Source: CADEEN01 sp963740395 (GTDB lineage Bacteria; Pseudomonadota; Gammaproteobacteria; Burkholderiales; Burkholderiaceae_C). Taken from it: DNA of 18,697 nt. Location of the stretch: assembly GCA_963740395.1 (NCBI GenBank), contig CAVUEP010000075.1:1-18697 (forward strand). The letters run 5' to 3'. The first letter of the stretch is position 1, and each line of letters opens with the position of its first letter. Below the pieces are notes generated by a model. The model was not told the origin of the DNA, ran no database searches, and worked only from the letters and a program-made list of their open reading frames with translations. Below, one piece after another: positions 1 through 8,027 of the stretch. A program made the translations under genes and the position numbers.

Positions 1-570
1 GCGCAAGTCCTCGGCATTGCGAAAGGTCAGGATACCGGAGAAGGAAATGTAGAAGCCCAGGTCCAGCGCAGCCCGCGCCACGTCGGCGGTCTCGGTGAAG
101 CAGTGGAAGACGCCGGTCGCCGCTCCGCCGCCCTCCTCGCGCAGGATCGCGAGGGTGTCGGCACTGGCGCTGCGGGTATGGATCACGAGGGGCTTGGCAC
201 AAGTGCGTGCGGCCCGGATGTGGACCCGGAAGCGCTCGCGTTGCCAATGCATGTCCTCGACGCTGCGCCCGCCCAGGCGGTAGTAGTCCAGGCCGGTTTC
301 GCCGATCGCGACCACGCGCGGCAGGGCGGCGCGCTGCAGCAGGTCGTCCACGCTCGGCTCCTGCACATCTTCCTGGTCAGGATGCACACCGGCGCTGGCC
401 CAGAAGTTGTCGAACCGCAGCGCCAGGCCATGCACGGTCTCGAACTCCTCGAGCGTGGTACAGATCACCAGCGCGCGGTCGACCTGCGCCGCGGCCATGG
501 CAGCCCGCACGTCGTCGATCCGCTCGTGCAGGCCCTCGAAGCTCAGGTGGCAGTGGGAATCGACGTACAT
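1..570 (-). CDS. tatD: TatD-family metal-dependent hydrolase/DNase (C-terminus outside window)
   Basis: The frame is open from an ATG at 570 down to base 1, giving 190 residues; the C-terminal part lies beyond the window edge. The protein starts MYVDSHCHL, the TatD N-terminal metal site (H6, H8). Next come GETGLDYY (metal-binding Glu of the TIM barrel), VIHTRSA and FHCFTE, all hallmarks of TatD hydrolases. The family comprises cytosolic metal-dependent 3'-5' exonucleases/deoxyribonucleases linked to DNA repair and turnover. It follows the PilZ gene by 46 bases on the same strand, and pilZ-tatD after holB is a common proteobacterial order, so it probably shares the mltG-tmk-holB transcript. 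The family assignment is firm. Which paralogue (TatD, YcfH or YjjV) is less certain, but the position next to holB is typical of YcfH. Confidence 0.9.
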   Translation of the reverse strand, partial: MYVDSHCHLSFEGLHERIDDVRAAMAAAQVDRALVICTTLEEFETVHGLALRFDNFWASAGVHPDQEDVQEPSVDDLLQRAALPRVVAIGETGLDYYRLGGRSVEDMHWQRERFRVHIRAARTCAKPLVIHTRSASADTLAILREEGGGAATGVFHCFTETADVARAALDLGFYISFSGILTFRNAEDLR

Positions 571-616
571 CGCAGCCGCTGCGGGCCGGCGGCAAACGCG
601 CCGCGTGCCGCAAGCT

Positions 617-1009
617 TCAGATGGTCTGGGTCGGCTTGGCCGACTGGATCGAGGTGCCGAGCAGCTCTTCGATGCGGAGCTTCAGCAACCGCGTCTTTTC
701 GTCGGACGGGAATCGCACGCCCACCCCTTGCGTGCGGCCGCCCGAGGCGTTGGCCGGCGTGATCCAGCCCACCTTGCCTGCCACCGGGTAACGCTGCGGA
801 TCGTCAGGCAACGACAGCAGCAGGTAGATGTCTTCGCCGAGCTTGTAGTCGCGCGTGGTCGGCACGAACAACCCGCCTTCTGAAAACAGCGGGATGTAGG
901 CGGCGTACAGGGCCCCCTTCTCGCGAAACACCAGCTGGATGACGCTGGGCCGGCCCGACGCAGCGACGGGACTGCCAGGCTGGGAGGTGCGCGTGGTGGG
1001 CTCGCTCAT
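617..1009 (-). CDS. pilZ: PilZ-domain protein, type IV pilus PilZ type
   Basis: This encodes 130 residues from the ATG at 1009. A longer frame reaches 1132 but would overlap holB and adds residues with no family look. The core (IQLVFREKGALYAAYIP, LFSEGGLFVPT, the GVGVRF ending) matches the small single-domain PilZ encoded beside holB in proteobacteria. The canonical c-di-GMP motifs RxxxR and D/NxSxxG are not visible; the second site reads FSEGG. This fits the founding PilZ, which is known to lack c-di-GMP binding and to work with the pilus assembly ATPase PilB and the cyclase FimX in twitching motility. It lies 43 bases after holB and 46 before tatD on the same strand. No strong ribosome site precedes the chosen ATG, so the start is moderately sure. 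Confidence 0.85.
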   Translation of the reverse strand: MSEPTTRTSQPGSPVAASGRPSVIQLVFREKGALYAAYIPLFSEGGLFVPTTRDYKLGEDIYLLLSLPDDPQRYPVAGKVGWITPANASGGRTQGVGVRFPSDEKTRLLKLRIEELLGTSIQSAKPTQTI

Positions 1010-1052
1010 CGAGTGCGGAGTGTATACAAAGGATTCCCGCTCATGATGCCTC

Positions 1053-2075
1053 TCATTGCCGTCTATGCCAAAGGCGTGCGCCCTGCCCGACCAAGGCCTC
1101 GTTGCGCAATCCGGCATGCCAGGCGTGTTCATCGTGGCGCGCCGCCTGGGTCAGGGTTCGCGCCCAGTCGGCCAGGGCCATCCAGCCAGGGTCCTCGCGT
1201 TGGATCAGGGGGGCCAGCGCCGCAGGGCTGAAGTGACGCGGTGCGGCCCCGGCACGCATGCACATCAGGTCATGGCACAGCTTCTGCATCGCGTCGATCA
1301 GGCGCGGCAGCGGCCAGTCGGCCAAGCCGGCGGCCGCGCCACGACGTATCGCGGCTGGAAGCCGCTCCCAGGCCGCGCTGTCGACGCCGTCGGCGGCCAT
1401 CGCATGGGCATCCAGAGGCTGCCCCCCACTCGCTGCCAAGAGCACCTCGGGCCGCACCACGCCCTGCGATGCCAACCATTCAAGTGCCTGGGGCGCCGGT
1501 GGCAACGCCAGGCGCACGCGCTGGCAGCGGCTGCGCAGCGTGGGCAACAGGGCTTCTTCGTCCTGCGCGGTGAGAACGATGCGCAGGCCACGCGCAGGCT
1601 CTTCGAGCGTCTTCAACAGCGCGTTGGCGGCAATCAGGTTCATCGCCTGTGCCGGATGGATCAACATGACCTTGGCGCGCCCGCGCGACGACGTCACGTG
1701 ACACCAGTCGATCGCCGCCAGCACCTCGCCGATGCGGATCTCCTTGCTGGGCTTGGCCTTCGTCTTGCCCGCCTTGGCACCCTCCTCGCCTTCGTCCGGA
1801 CCGGCCCAGCCCAGGGGTTCGCGCAGCGCGGCGGGCAGCAGGAGGCAGAAGTCCGGATGCGCCTGTGCCGCCATCAGCCGGCAGCTCCCGCATTGGCCGC
1901 AGGCCCCACCGGCGCGGTCCTGCGCCTCGCACAGCCAGGCTGAGGCCAGGGCCAAGCCCAGCTCGAACTGCCCGACACCGCCGGGGCCGTGCAGCAGCAA
2001 GGCGTGGCCGCGCGACGCGAGGCCCGCGGCCAGCGGCGCCGCCAGCCAGGGCAGCAGGGCCGGCCCGTCGCTCAC
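1053..2075 (-). CDS. holB: DNA polymerase III delta-prime subunit
   Basis: This encodes 340 residues from a GTG start at 2075 that overlaps the tmk stop as GTGA. Reading further upstream gives only an Arg-rich shadow of tmk. An AAA+ domain starts near residue 20. Its P-loop reads GPGGVGQ, with Gln in place of the catalytic Lys, as expected for a delta-prime subunit that does not hydrolyse ATP. A zinc module follows (C..CGQC..C, near residues 50-65), then a Lys-rich insert near residues 95-115, the segment NALLKTLEEP, and LRSRCQRVRL, which carries the SRC motif that contacts neighbouring clamp-loader subunits. The protein is part of the clamp loader that puts the beta clamp on primed DNA. The order tmk-holB-pilZ is conserved. 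The insert (EEGAKAGKTKAKPSKE) is a lineage feature of unknown role. Confidence 0.93.
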   Translation of the reverse strand: MSDGPALLPWLAAPLAAGLASRGHALLLHGPGGVGQFELGLALASAWLCEAQDRAGGACGQCGSCRLMAAQAHPDFCLLLPAALREPLGWAGPDEGEEGAKAGKTKAKPSKEIRIGEVLAAIDWCHVTSSRGRAKVMLIHPAQAMNLIAANALLKTLEEPARGLRIVLTAQDEEALLPTLRSRCQRVRLALPPAPQALEWLASQGVVRPEVLLAASGGQPLDAHAMAADGVDSAAWERLPAAIRRGAAAGLADWPLPRLIDAMQKLCHDLMCMRAGAAPRHFSPAALAPLIQREDPGWMALADWARTLTQAARHDEHAWHAGLRNEALVGQGARLWHRRQ

Positions 2076-2689
2076 GCGTGCGCCTTGGCCTGCACGGCGG
2101 CAGCGACCTGCGCCCACACGGCATCGCGGTCGAGCGCTGCGTCGATGCGGGCAAACCGCTGCGGTTGCTCCGCGCATCGACGCTCGTACCCGGCGTGCAC
2201 GCGGGCAAAGAAGGCGACGTCCTCACGCTCGAATCGATCCGGGGCGCGTGCTGCGGCGCGGCGCTCGGCTGCCGTTACCGGGTCGATCTCGAACCACAGC
2301 GTCAGGTCCGGTTGGCGCCCCTGATGGACCCAGGCCTCGAGCTGCGCCAGCGTGGCCAGGTCGAAGTTGCGGCCGCCGCCCTGGTACGCGAACGTCGCGT
2401 CGGTGAAGCGGTCGCACAGCACGGTCATGCCGCCGGCGAGCGCGGGCTCGATGACCTGGCGCAGGTGGTCGCGCCTGGCGGCAAAAACCAGCAGCGTCTC
2501 GGTGAGCGAATCCATCGGCTCGTGCAGCACCAGTTCGCGCAAGCGTTCGGCCAGCGGCGTGCCGCCGGGTTCGCGCGTCACGAGTACCGTGCGGCCACGC
2601 TCACGCAGCCAGCCGGCCAGGGCGTCGATGTGCGAGGACTTGCCGGCGCCGTCGATGCCTTCGAAGGTGATGAATCGACCTCGGGTCAC
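2072..2689 (-). CDS. tmk: Thymidylate kinase (dTMP kinase)
   Basis: This encodes 205 residues. The start is a GTG at 2687-2689 that overlaps the mltG stop as GTGA, and its own stop overlaps the holB GTG in the same way, so translation of the three genes is probably coupled. The N-terminus ITFEGIDGAGKS contains the P-loop. VTREPGGTPLAERLRELVL is the DR(E)PG region that binds dTMP. CDRFTDATFAYQGGGR is the DRY/F-type motif, with the LID region beyond residue 140. The enzyme phosphorylates dTMP to dTDP in the cytosol, an essential step in dTTP synthesis. Length and motif order match the bacterial family. The family assignment is essentially certain; the GTG start rests on the overlap and on the immediate start of the conserved core. 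Confidence 0.96.
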   Translation of the reverse strand: MTRGRFITFEGIDGAGKSSHIDALAGWLRERGRTVLVTREPGGTPLAERLRELVLHEPMDSLTETLLVFAARRDHLRQVIEPALAGGMTVLCDRFTDATFAYQGGGRNFDLATLAQLEAWVHQGRQPDLTLWFEIDPVTAAERRAAARAPDRFEREDVAFFARVHAGYERRCAEQPQRFARIDAALDRDAVWAQVAAAVQAKAHA

Positions 2690-3708
2690 TGGGCGCGCTG
2701 CGGCGGGGCCTTGCCGCCGCGCTGGAATTGATTGACCGCACGATTATGGTCGGCCAGGGTCTCGCTGAAGACGCTGCCGCCGCTGCCGTCGCTGCGGGCG
2801 ACGAAGTACAGCGCGCCAGTCTTCGCCGGCCGCACCGCGGCGCGCAGCGATGCTGCGCCGGGCATCGCGATCGGCGTCGGCGGCAGGCCGCCGCGGGTAT
2901 AGGTGTTGTAGGGCGTATCGGCAAGCAGGTCGCGCTTGCGCAGGTTGCCGTCGAAGGCCGCCCCGAGGCCGTAGATCACGGTCGGGTCGGTCTGCAGCGG
3001 CATCCCGATGCGCAGGCGGTTGATGAAGACTCCGGCAACGTTGGCGCGGTCGGCGTCGCGGCCGGTCTCCTTCTCGACAATCGAGGCCAGGGTCAGCGCC
3101 TCGTCCATCGTCTTGAGCGGCAAGTCGTCCGCGCGCTCGGCCCAGGCCGTGACCAGCCGGCGCTGCATCGCCGCGTGCGCGCGCTTGAGCACGGTGAGGT
3201 CGCTGACGCCCCGGCTATAGGCATAGGTATCCGGAAAGAACCGTCCCTCCGGTGACTGTGCCGGCTCGCCCAGGGCCGCCATCAGCTGCCGCTCGCTGAG
3301 GCCCTGCGTGACGGGCTTGAGCGACGGCGCGGCGGCCAGCGCCGCGCGCACCTGGGCGAACGTGTGGCCCTCGGCCAGGCGCACCATCTCGAGCACTTCC
3401 TCGCCGCGCACCATCTTGTCGAGCAACTGCCGCGGCGTGATGCCGGGCTCGACTTCGTAGCTCCCGGCGCGAATCTGGCGCGACTGGCCTGACCAGCGAA
3501 ACCACTCGTAGAGCAGACGGGGTTGCACCTGCACGCCGGCTTCGACCCACAACTCGGCGACCCGGCGTGGCGACTGGCCGGCCTCGATCGAGACCTCGGC
3601 CGCAGGCCCCGCCAACGGCAAGGGCCGGTTCAGCCACCACCACGCCGCGGCGGCGGCAGCGCACGCCGCCAGCATGGTCAACAGCGCCAATCGAAGCAGC
3701 CAGCGCAT
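2686..3708 (-). CDS. mltG: Endolytic murein transglycosylase MltG (YceG-like)
   Basis: This encodes 340 residues from the ATG at 3708; a GTG one codon upstream (3711) is an alternative start. One hydrophobic, Ala-rich transmembrane segment (about residues 4-26) anchors it in the inner membrane and is followed by a periplasmic domain. A LysM-like part (IEAGQSPRRVAELW) precedes the YceG core with FFPDTYAYSRG and LASIVEKETG, whose first Glu (about residue 212) is the catalytic acid of MltG. Then come AGVFINRL, MPLQTDPTVIYG and YNTYTRGGLPPTPIAMPG. MltG cuts nascent glycan strands and is thought to end peptidoglycan chain growth. It heads the operon and is divergent from ygfZ, with a 46-base gap that must hold both promoters. 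Confidence 0.94.
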   Translation of the reverse strand: MRWLLRLALLTMLAACAAAAAAWWWLNRPLPLAGPAAEVSIEAGQSPRRVAELWVEAGVQVQPRLLYEWFRWSGQSRQIRAGSYEVEPGITPRQLLDKMVRGEEVLEMVRLAEGHTFAQVRAALAAAPSLKPVTQGLSERQLMAALGEPAQSPEGRFFPDTYAYSRGVSDLTVLKRAHAAMQRRLVTAWAERADDLPLKTMDEALTLASIVEKETGRDADRANVAGVFINRLRIGMPLQTDPTVIYGLGAAFDGNLRKRDLLADTPYNTYTRGGLPPTPIAMPGAASLRAAVRPAKTGALYFVARSDGSGGSVFSETLADHNRAVNQFQRGGKAPPQRAQ

Positions 3709-3754
3709 CACTCAACGCCTGTGAGGTTGATCTGCGGCCCATGATAATCGGCGC

Positions 3755-4693
3755 ATGAATACGACCGATGTCAAGACGTTGCAGGGTGCGGTGCGACTGG
3801 CCGACTGGGGCGTGATGCGCGCCCAGGGCGCCGATGCAGCGAGTTTCCTGCATGGCCAGCTGACGCAGGATGTGCTGCAGCTCGACGACCGCAGCGCCCG
3901 CCTGGCCGGTTTCTGCTCGGCCAAGGGCCGGCTCCAGGCCAGCCTGCTGATCTGGCGCGCGTCATCTGACGAGCTGCTGCTGGCCTGCAGTGCCGACGTG
4001 CTGGCGGCGACGCTCAAGCGCTTGTCGATGTTCGTCCTGCGCGCCAAGTGCAAGTTGAGCGATGCCTCGGCGTCGCTCGACTTGTACGGGCTGGCAGGAC
4101 CGGCGGCCAACGCCTGGCTCGGCGCGGGTACCTCAGAGGCGCCATGGCAGCGCCGCGATGCCGCCGGTGGCCACGCGCTGCGACTGCCCGATGTGCAGGG
4201 CGTCGCGCGCTACCTGCTGGCGCTGCCCGCCGGCACCGAGCCGCCTGCCCTGCCCGCGCTGAGCCTGAACGCATGGCAATGGCTCGAGGTATCGAGCGGC
4301 GTGCCGCGCATCGTGGCCGCTACCGCCGAGCAGTTCGTGCCGCAGATGATCAATTTCGAAGTCGTCGGCGGCGTGAACTTTCAGAAGGGCTGCTATCCGG
4401 GCCAGGAAGTCGTTGCGCGCAGCCAGTACCGCGGCACGATCAAACGGCGCGCCTTCGTGCTGACCTGCGACGCCGCCGCGCAACCGGGCCAGGAGGTGTT
4501 CCACGATGCCGACCCCGAGCAGCCCGCGGGCATGGTCGTCAACGCGGCCTCGCTGGACAGCGCGCATCTGGCGCTGGTCGAGATCAAGTTGGCGGCGAGC
4601 GAATCCGGCCGCCTGCATCTTGGCAGTGCCAGCGGCCCGGCACTGCAGCGTGTGACGCAACCCTACGCGCTACCGCTCGAAGCCGCTGCGTGA
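3755..4693 (+). CDS. ygfZ: Folate-binding YgfZ-family protein (tRNA modification / Fe-S maintenance)
   Basis: This encodes 312 residues from the ATG at 3755. The signature KGCYPGQE (Cys at residue 213) followed by VVARSQYRG is the diagnostic YgfZ/GcvT-related motif. The N-terminal part (ADWGVMRAQGADAASFLHGQLTQDV, interrupted use of the GcvT fold) has the FLHGQLTQD element of the family. YgfZ binds tetrahydrofolate and is linked to function of Fe-S enzymes such as the tRNA methylthiotransferase MiaB; it is cytosolic. It is divergent from mltG. Its TGA overlaps the GTG of the next gene, so it leads a three-gene overlapping set (ygfZ, DUF4936, NRDE). A GATAAT hexamer at 3743-3748 lies just before the start and could be part of a promoter, but no good -35 box is seen. 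Confidence 0.92.
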   Translation: MNTTDVKTLQGAVRLADWGVMRAQGADAASFLHGQLTQDVLQLDDRSARLAGFCSAKGRLQASLLIWRASSDELLLACSADVLAATLKRLSMFVLRAKCKLSDASASLDLYGLAGPAANAWLGAGTSEAPWQRRDAAGGHALRLPDVQGVARYLLALPAGTEPPALPALSLNAWQWLEVSSGVPRIVAATAEQFVPQMINFEVVGGVNFQKGCYPGQEVVARSQYRGTIKRRAFVLTCDAAAQPGQEVFHDADPEQPAGMVVNAASLDSAHLALVEIKLAASESGRLHLGSASGPALQRVTQPYALPLEAAA

Positions 4694-4992
4694 ACCCCGG
4701 CGCTGCCAACCTCTACGTCTACTACCGCGTGCGGCCGGCCGACGCGCCGCAGCTGATTGGCGCCGTGCGTGCCCTGCACGCGCAGTGGCGCGCCGAGTTG
4801 CCAGGCCTGGATTGCACGCTGAGCCAGCGCGTCGACGACGGCGGACCGCAGCTGACGCTGATGGAGACCTATGTTCATTCGCACGGCCTGAGCAGCCAAT
4901 GGCAGCAGACGATCGAGGCCGGCGCAGGCCGCGCGCTGGCGCGCTGGATCGACGGTGTGCGCCATGTCGAGCGCTTTCTGCCATGTGCCTGA
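4690..4992 (+). CDS. DUF4936-family small protein
   Basis: This encodes 100 residues from a GTG at 4690 that overlaps the ygfZ stop codon (GTGA). The protein begins VNPGAANLYVYYRVRP and contains QLTLMETY and a C-terminal HVERFLPC. This looks like the DUF4936 family of betaproteobacteria, whose function is unknown. The fold is probably a small alpha/beta (ferredoxin-like) domain, judged only from alternating beta and helical segments. No signal peptide or membrane segment is present. The last ten bases overlap the start of the NRDE gene, so all three genes are probably co-translated. I know of no experimentally assigned role. The link with ygfZ suggests, but does not show, a housekeeping function. 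Confidence 0.75.
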   Translation: MNPGAANLYVYYRVRPADAPQLIGAVRALHAQWRAELPGLDCTLSQRVDDGGPQLTLMETYVHSHGLSSQWQQTIEAGAGRALARWIDGVRHVERFLPCA

Positions 4993-5834
4993 TCGGGCTG
5001 GCGCTCGCGCAGCATCCGCGCTTCGCGCTCGTCGTCGCGGCCAACCGCGACGAGTTCCTGCAGCGTCCTGCCGCGGCGCTTGACTGGTGGCGCACCGACC
5101 CCGGCGCCGCACCGGTGCTCGGCGGGCGTGATCTTCGCGCCGGCGGCACCTGGATGGGCCTGAGCGCCGCCGGCCGCGTGGCGATGTTGACCAATGTGCG
5201 CGACCCGCCACGCCTGCGCAGCGACGCGCCATCGCGCGGCGAGATCGTCGCGGACTGGCTGGCCGCTGACGCCGGCGCCCTCGACTTCTGGCGCACCACG
5301 GCAGGCCTTGGCCACAACCCGTTCAACCTCCTGGCAGGCGACATCGCCTCGGGCCAGTGGTGGTGGGCCGATGACCGCGCGGGCGAACCGACGCTGCTCG
5401 GACCCGGCCTCTACGGCCTGTCCAATGCTGCGCTCGACACGCCGTGGCCCAAGGTGCAACGCCTCAAGGCGGCGATCGCCGCGGCGCTCGCCGACGCTGC
5501 GCAGCCCGCTGCACTCGAGGCCGCGCTGTTCGCGGCGCTGGCTGACGCCACGCAGGTCCCCGACGCGGCGCTGCCCGATACCGGCATCGGTCTGGAGCGC
5601 GAGCGCTGGCTGGCACCGGCCTTCATCCGCTCACCCGACGCCGGCTACGGTACCCGGTGCTCGACCTTGCTCATCGCCGAGCGCGACGACGCGGGCCTCA
5701 GCGTGAGGCTGGTCGAACGGCAGTTTGGAACTGACGGGTCAGCCCTCTCCCAGCGCAGCGCCCGCCTGCGCCGCTGGCCGCTCCTGCATGGCGACCTGCC
5801 CGGCGTCGAGACCGAACGGCTCAACGCAGACTGA
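4983..5834 (+). CDS. NRDE-family (TANGO2-like) protein
   Basis: This encodes 283 residues from the ATG at 4983, inside the end of the DUF4936 gene; the family-typical start MCLIGLALA fixes this choice. The motif AANRDEF, which names the family, follows at about residues 19-25, then LGGRDLRAGGTWMGL and VAMLTNVRDP. The Cys at position 2 suggests an Ntn-hydrolase-like active site once Met is removed, as argued for NRDE proteins, but activity is unproven. Eukaryotic TANGO2, a relative, has been linked to heme and lipid trafficking. The segment GYGTRCSTLL near residue 220 is also conserved in the family. The gene ends with a 14-base convergent overlap with the following minus-strand gene. No signal peptide is seen. 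Confidence 0.85.
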   Translation: MCLIGLALAQHPRFALVVAANRDEFLQRPAAALDWWRTDPGAAPVLGGRDLRAGGTWMGLSAAGRVAMLTNVRDPPRLRSDAPSRGEIVADWLAADAGALDFWRTTAGLGHNPFNLLAGDIASGQWWWADDRAGEPTLLGPGLYGLSNAALDTPWPKVQRLKAAIAAALADAAQPAALEAALFAALADATQVPDAALPDTGIGLERERWLAPAFIRSPDAGYGTRCSTLLIAERDDAGLSVRLVERQFGTDGSALSQRSARLRRWPLLHGDLPGVETERLNAD

Positions 5835-6699
5835 GCGCCATCGCCTGGTGCTCGATGCCGGCCTCTTCGAACGCCGGTCCGCGCGCGGCAAACCCGGCGC
5901 GCAAGTAGAAACCGACGGCGCTGGCCTGCGCGTGCAGCCGCACCTCGCGGTCGCCTCGATCGCGCGCTGCATTCACCAGGGCGTCGAGCAGCGGACGTCC
6001 CACGCCGGCGCCGCGCACGCTGGCCAGCACCGCCATGCGGCCGATCTTGGCCACGCCCGGCTCGGCGCCCAGCAGGCGGCCGGTGCCCAACGCCCGGCCG
6101 AGTCGGTTGTAGGCCACGGCGTGCACCGCAGTGGCGTCGGCCGCATCGTGCTCGAGCGCCGCGTCAATGCCCTGCTCCTGGATGAACACCGCGTCGCGGA
6201 TGGCGCCCGACTCGGCGCCGAGCGCAGCCCAGTCGCCGGTGCGCACGTCGAGCATCGACTCGCCGGCCTCGAAGCCGGTCAGCACATCGCGCAACGATTG
6301 CGGCACCGACTGCGATGTCTGGCTCAACGGGTCGGCGAACACGTAGACCAGGTCGCCGTGCACGAGGCGTTGTTCGCCGCGGAACACGCCAGCCTGCAAG
6401 AGCATCGACGAGTTGCCGATGCGTGCGCAGCGGATGCCGACTTCGAGCTGGTCGTCGTAGCGTGCGGAGCCTTCGTACTCGAGCGTGGCCTTGCGCACGT
6501 AGAGGTCGCCGCCGAGCCCGCGCATGGTGTCCTGGTAGGGCAGTGCCAGCGAGCGCCAGTAGCCCGCCACCGCCGTGTCCATGTACATCAAGTAGTGGCC
6601 GTTGAAGACGATCTGCTGCATGTCGACCTCGACCCAGCGCACCCGCAGGCGTTCGCGGTGGCGAAAGCTGCTGCGCTGCAGCGCGATGGGTTCAGTCAT
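5821..6699 (-). CDS. Fused acyl-CoA thioesterase (YbgC/FadM-type) and GNAT acetyltransferase
   Basis: This encodes 292 residues from the ATG at 6699, preceded by a good GGAGG ribosome site about seven bases upstream. The frame stays open to 6993 but has no support there. Residues 1 to about 140 form a 4-hydroxybenzoyl-CoA-thioesterase-like hot-dog domain: RVRWVEVDMQQIVFNGHYLMYMD matches the YbgC/FadM active-site region (usual Asp-x-x-x-x-V-x-x-x-x-Y pattern). Residues about 150-292 form a GNAT domain: AVFIQEQGI, an AVAYNRLGRALGTGRLL strand pair, KIGRMAVLASVRGAGVGRPLL (the acetyl-CoA loop RxxGxG) and FYLRAGFAARG. The two halves plausibly act on related acyl-CoA substrates, but these are not known. 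It is divergent from the dehydrogenase gene and overlaps the NRDE gene tail to tail. Confidence 0.88.
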   Translation of the reverse strand: MTEPIALQRSSFRHRERLRVRWVEVDMQQIVFNGHYLMYMDTAVAGYWRSLALPYQDTMRGLGGDLYVRKATLEYEGSARYDDQLEVGIRCARIGNSSMLLQAGVFRGEQRLVHGDLVYVFADPLSQTSQSVPQSLRDVLTGFEAGESMLDVRTGDWAALGAESGAIRDAVFIQEQGIDAALEHDAADATAVHAVAYNRLGRALGTGRLLGAEPGVAKIGRMAVLASVRGAGVGRPLLDALVNAARDRGDREVRLHAQASAVGFYLRAGFAARGPAFEEAGIEHQAMALSLR

Positions 6700-6787
6700 G
6701 TCGGCCTCCGGCGTGGGCATTGCGCAAAGGCATTGCCGTTGGAGCGAAGCATACTGAGGACCGTCGCCACCCCAGCCCTGCCCTGCC

Positions 6788-7936
6788 ATGGCCCATATCC
6801 AGTACCTGACCCAGATCCACCTCGACCCGGGCGTCGTGCAACGCCTGCCCGAGGAGTGCGCACGCGTGGGCATCACCAAGCCGCTCGTGATCAGCGATGC
6901 CGGCGTGCGTGCGGCGGGCGTGCTCGACCGCGCACTGGCCGCGCTGGGCGGCCTGGCGCACGCGGTGTTCGACGCCACACCGAGCAACCCCACCGAAGCG
7001 GCCGTGCGCGCCGCGGCGGCAATCTACCGCTCGCAAGGCTGCGACGGGCTGATCGCCGTGGGTGGTGGCTCGAGCATCGATCTGGCCAAGGGCGTGGCCA
7101 TTGCCGCAACGCACGAGGGCCCGCTGGTTGGTTACGCCACGATCGAAGGTGGCAGCCCGAAGATCGGCGAGCGCGTCGCGCCGCTGATCGCGCTGCCGAC
7201 GACGGCGGGAACCGGCAGCGAGGTGGCGCGCGGCGCGATCCTGATCGTCGACGACGGCCGCAAGCTGGGCTTTCATAGCTGGCACCTGATGCCCAAGGCC
7301 GCCCTGCTCGACCCCGAACTCACGCTGGGCCTGCCCGCGGGGCTGACGGCGGCCACCGGCATGGACGCGATCGCGCATTGCCTGGAGACCTTCATGGCAC
7401 CCGCCGTCAACCCGCCGGCCGACGGCATTGCGCTCGACGGACTGGCGCGTGGCTGGGCCCACATCGAACCCGCCACGCGCAACGGCCACGACGTCCAAGC
7501 GCGCTGGCAGATGATGAGCGCCAGCATGCAGGGCGCCATGGCGTTCCAGAAGGGCCTGGGCTGCGTGCATTCGCTCTCGCACAGCCTGGGCGGCGTCGAT
7601 CCGCGCCTGCACCACGGCACCTTGAACGCGATGTTCCTGCCCGCTGTGCTGCGATTCAACGCCAGCGCCGAATCGATCGTGCGCGAACGCCGCCTGCAGC
7701 GCATGGCGCAGGCCATGGGCCTGGCGTCCTGCGACGCAAAGGGCAACGCCCTGGCAGAGGCCATCATCGACATGAACGCACGCCTGGGACTGCCAGCCGG
7801 TCTGGCCGCGATGGGCGTGACGCCGGCGCTGTTCGAGCGCGTGATCGACGGCGCGATGGCCGACCATTGCCACAAGACCAACCCGCGCCTGGCCACACGC
7901 GAGGACTACCGGGCCATGCTCGAAGCCTCGATGTAA
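6788..7936 (+). CDS. Iron-containing alcohol dehydrogenase (group III)
   Basis: This encodes 382 residues from the ATG at 6788. The N-terminal NAD(P)-binding domain has GLIAVGGGSSIDLAKG (the GGGS nucleotide loop) and LPTTAGTGSEV. The C-terminal metal domain has GMDAIAHCLE (D193, H197), KGLGCVHSLSH (H261) and HHGTLNA (H275 or H276), which are the four usual Fe/Zn ligands. The length is typical of the group III family. These cytosolic enzymes interconvert alcohols and aldehydes, including 1,3-propanediol, butanol, 4-hydroxybutyrate or lactaldehyde; the substrate cannot be told from sequence. A 91-base gap separates it from the peptidase gene, so shared transcription is possible. It is divergent from the thioesterase-GNAT gene, with 88 bases between the starts for both promoters. 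Confidence 0.92.
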   Translation: MAHIQYLTQIHLDPGVVQRLPEECARVGITKPLVISDAGVRAAGVLDRALAALGGLAHAVFDATPSNPTEAAVRAAAAIYRSQGCDGLIAVGGGSSIDLAKGVAIAATHEGPLVGYATIEGGSPKIGERVAPLIALPTTAGTGSEVARGAILIVDDGRKLGFHSWHLMPKAALLDPELTLGLPAGLTAATGMDAIAHCLETFMAPAVNPPADGIALDGLARGWAHIEPATRNGHDVQARWQMMSASMQGAMAFQKGLGCVHSLSHSLGGVDPRLHHGTLNAMFLPAVLRFNASAESIVRERRLQRMAQAMGLASCDAKGNALAEAIIDMNARLGLPAGLAAMGVTPALFERVIDGAMADHCHKTNPRLATREDYRAMLEASM

Positions 7937-8027
7937 GGGGTTCCACGGCGCCGGAGCGGGCTGCACGCTGACGCACAATCGCGGCCTTGCGGCTCGGCGC
8001 CGCCCGTCATCCGCAGGAGCCCCGTCC

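Noticed and set aside
5725..7278. 517-codon plus-strand open frame over the thioesterase-GNAT gene and the dehydrogenase start.
   Set aside because: It is antisense to, and out of frame with, genes that have complete motifs. Its sequence is Arg/His/Ala-rich with no domain, typical of shadows in GC-rich DNA.
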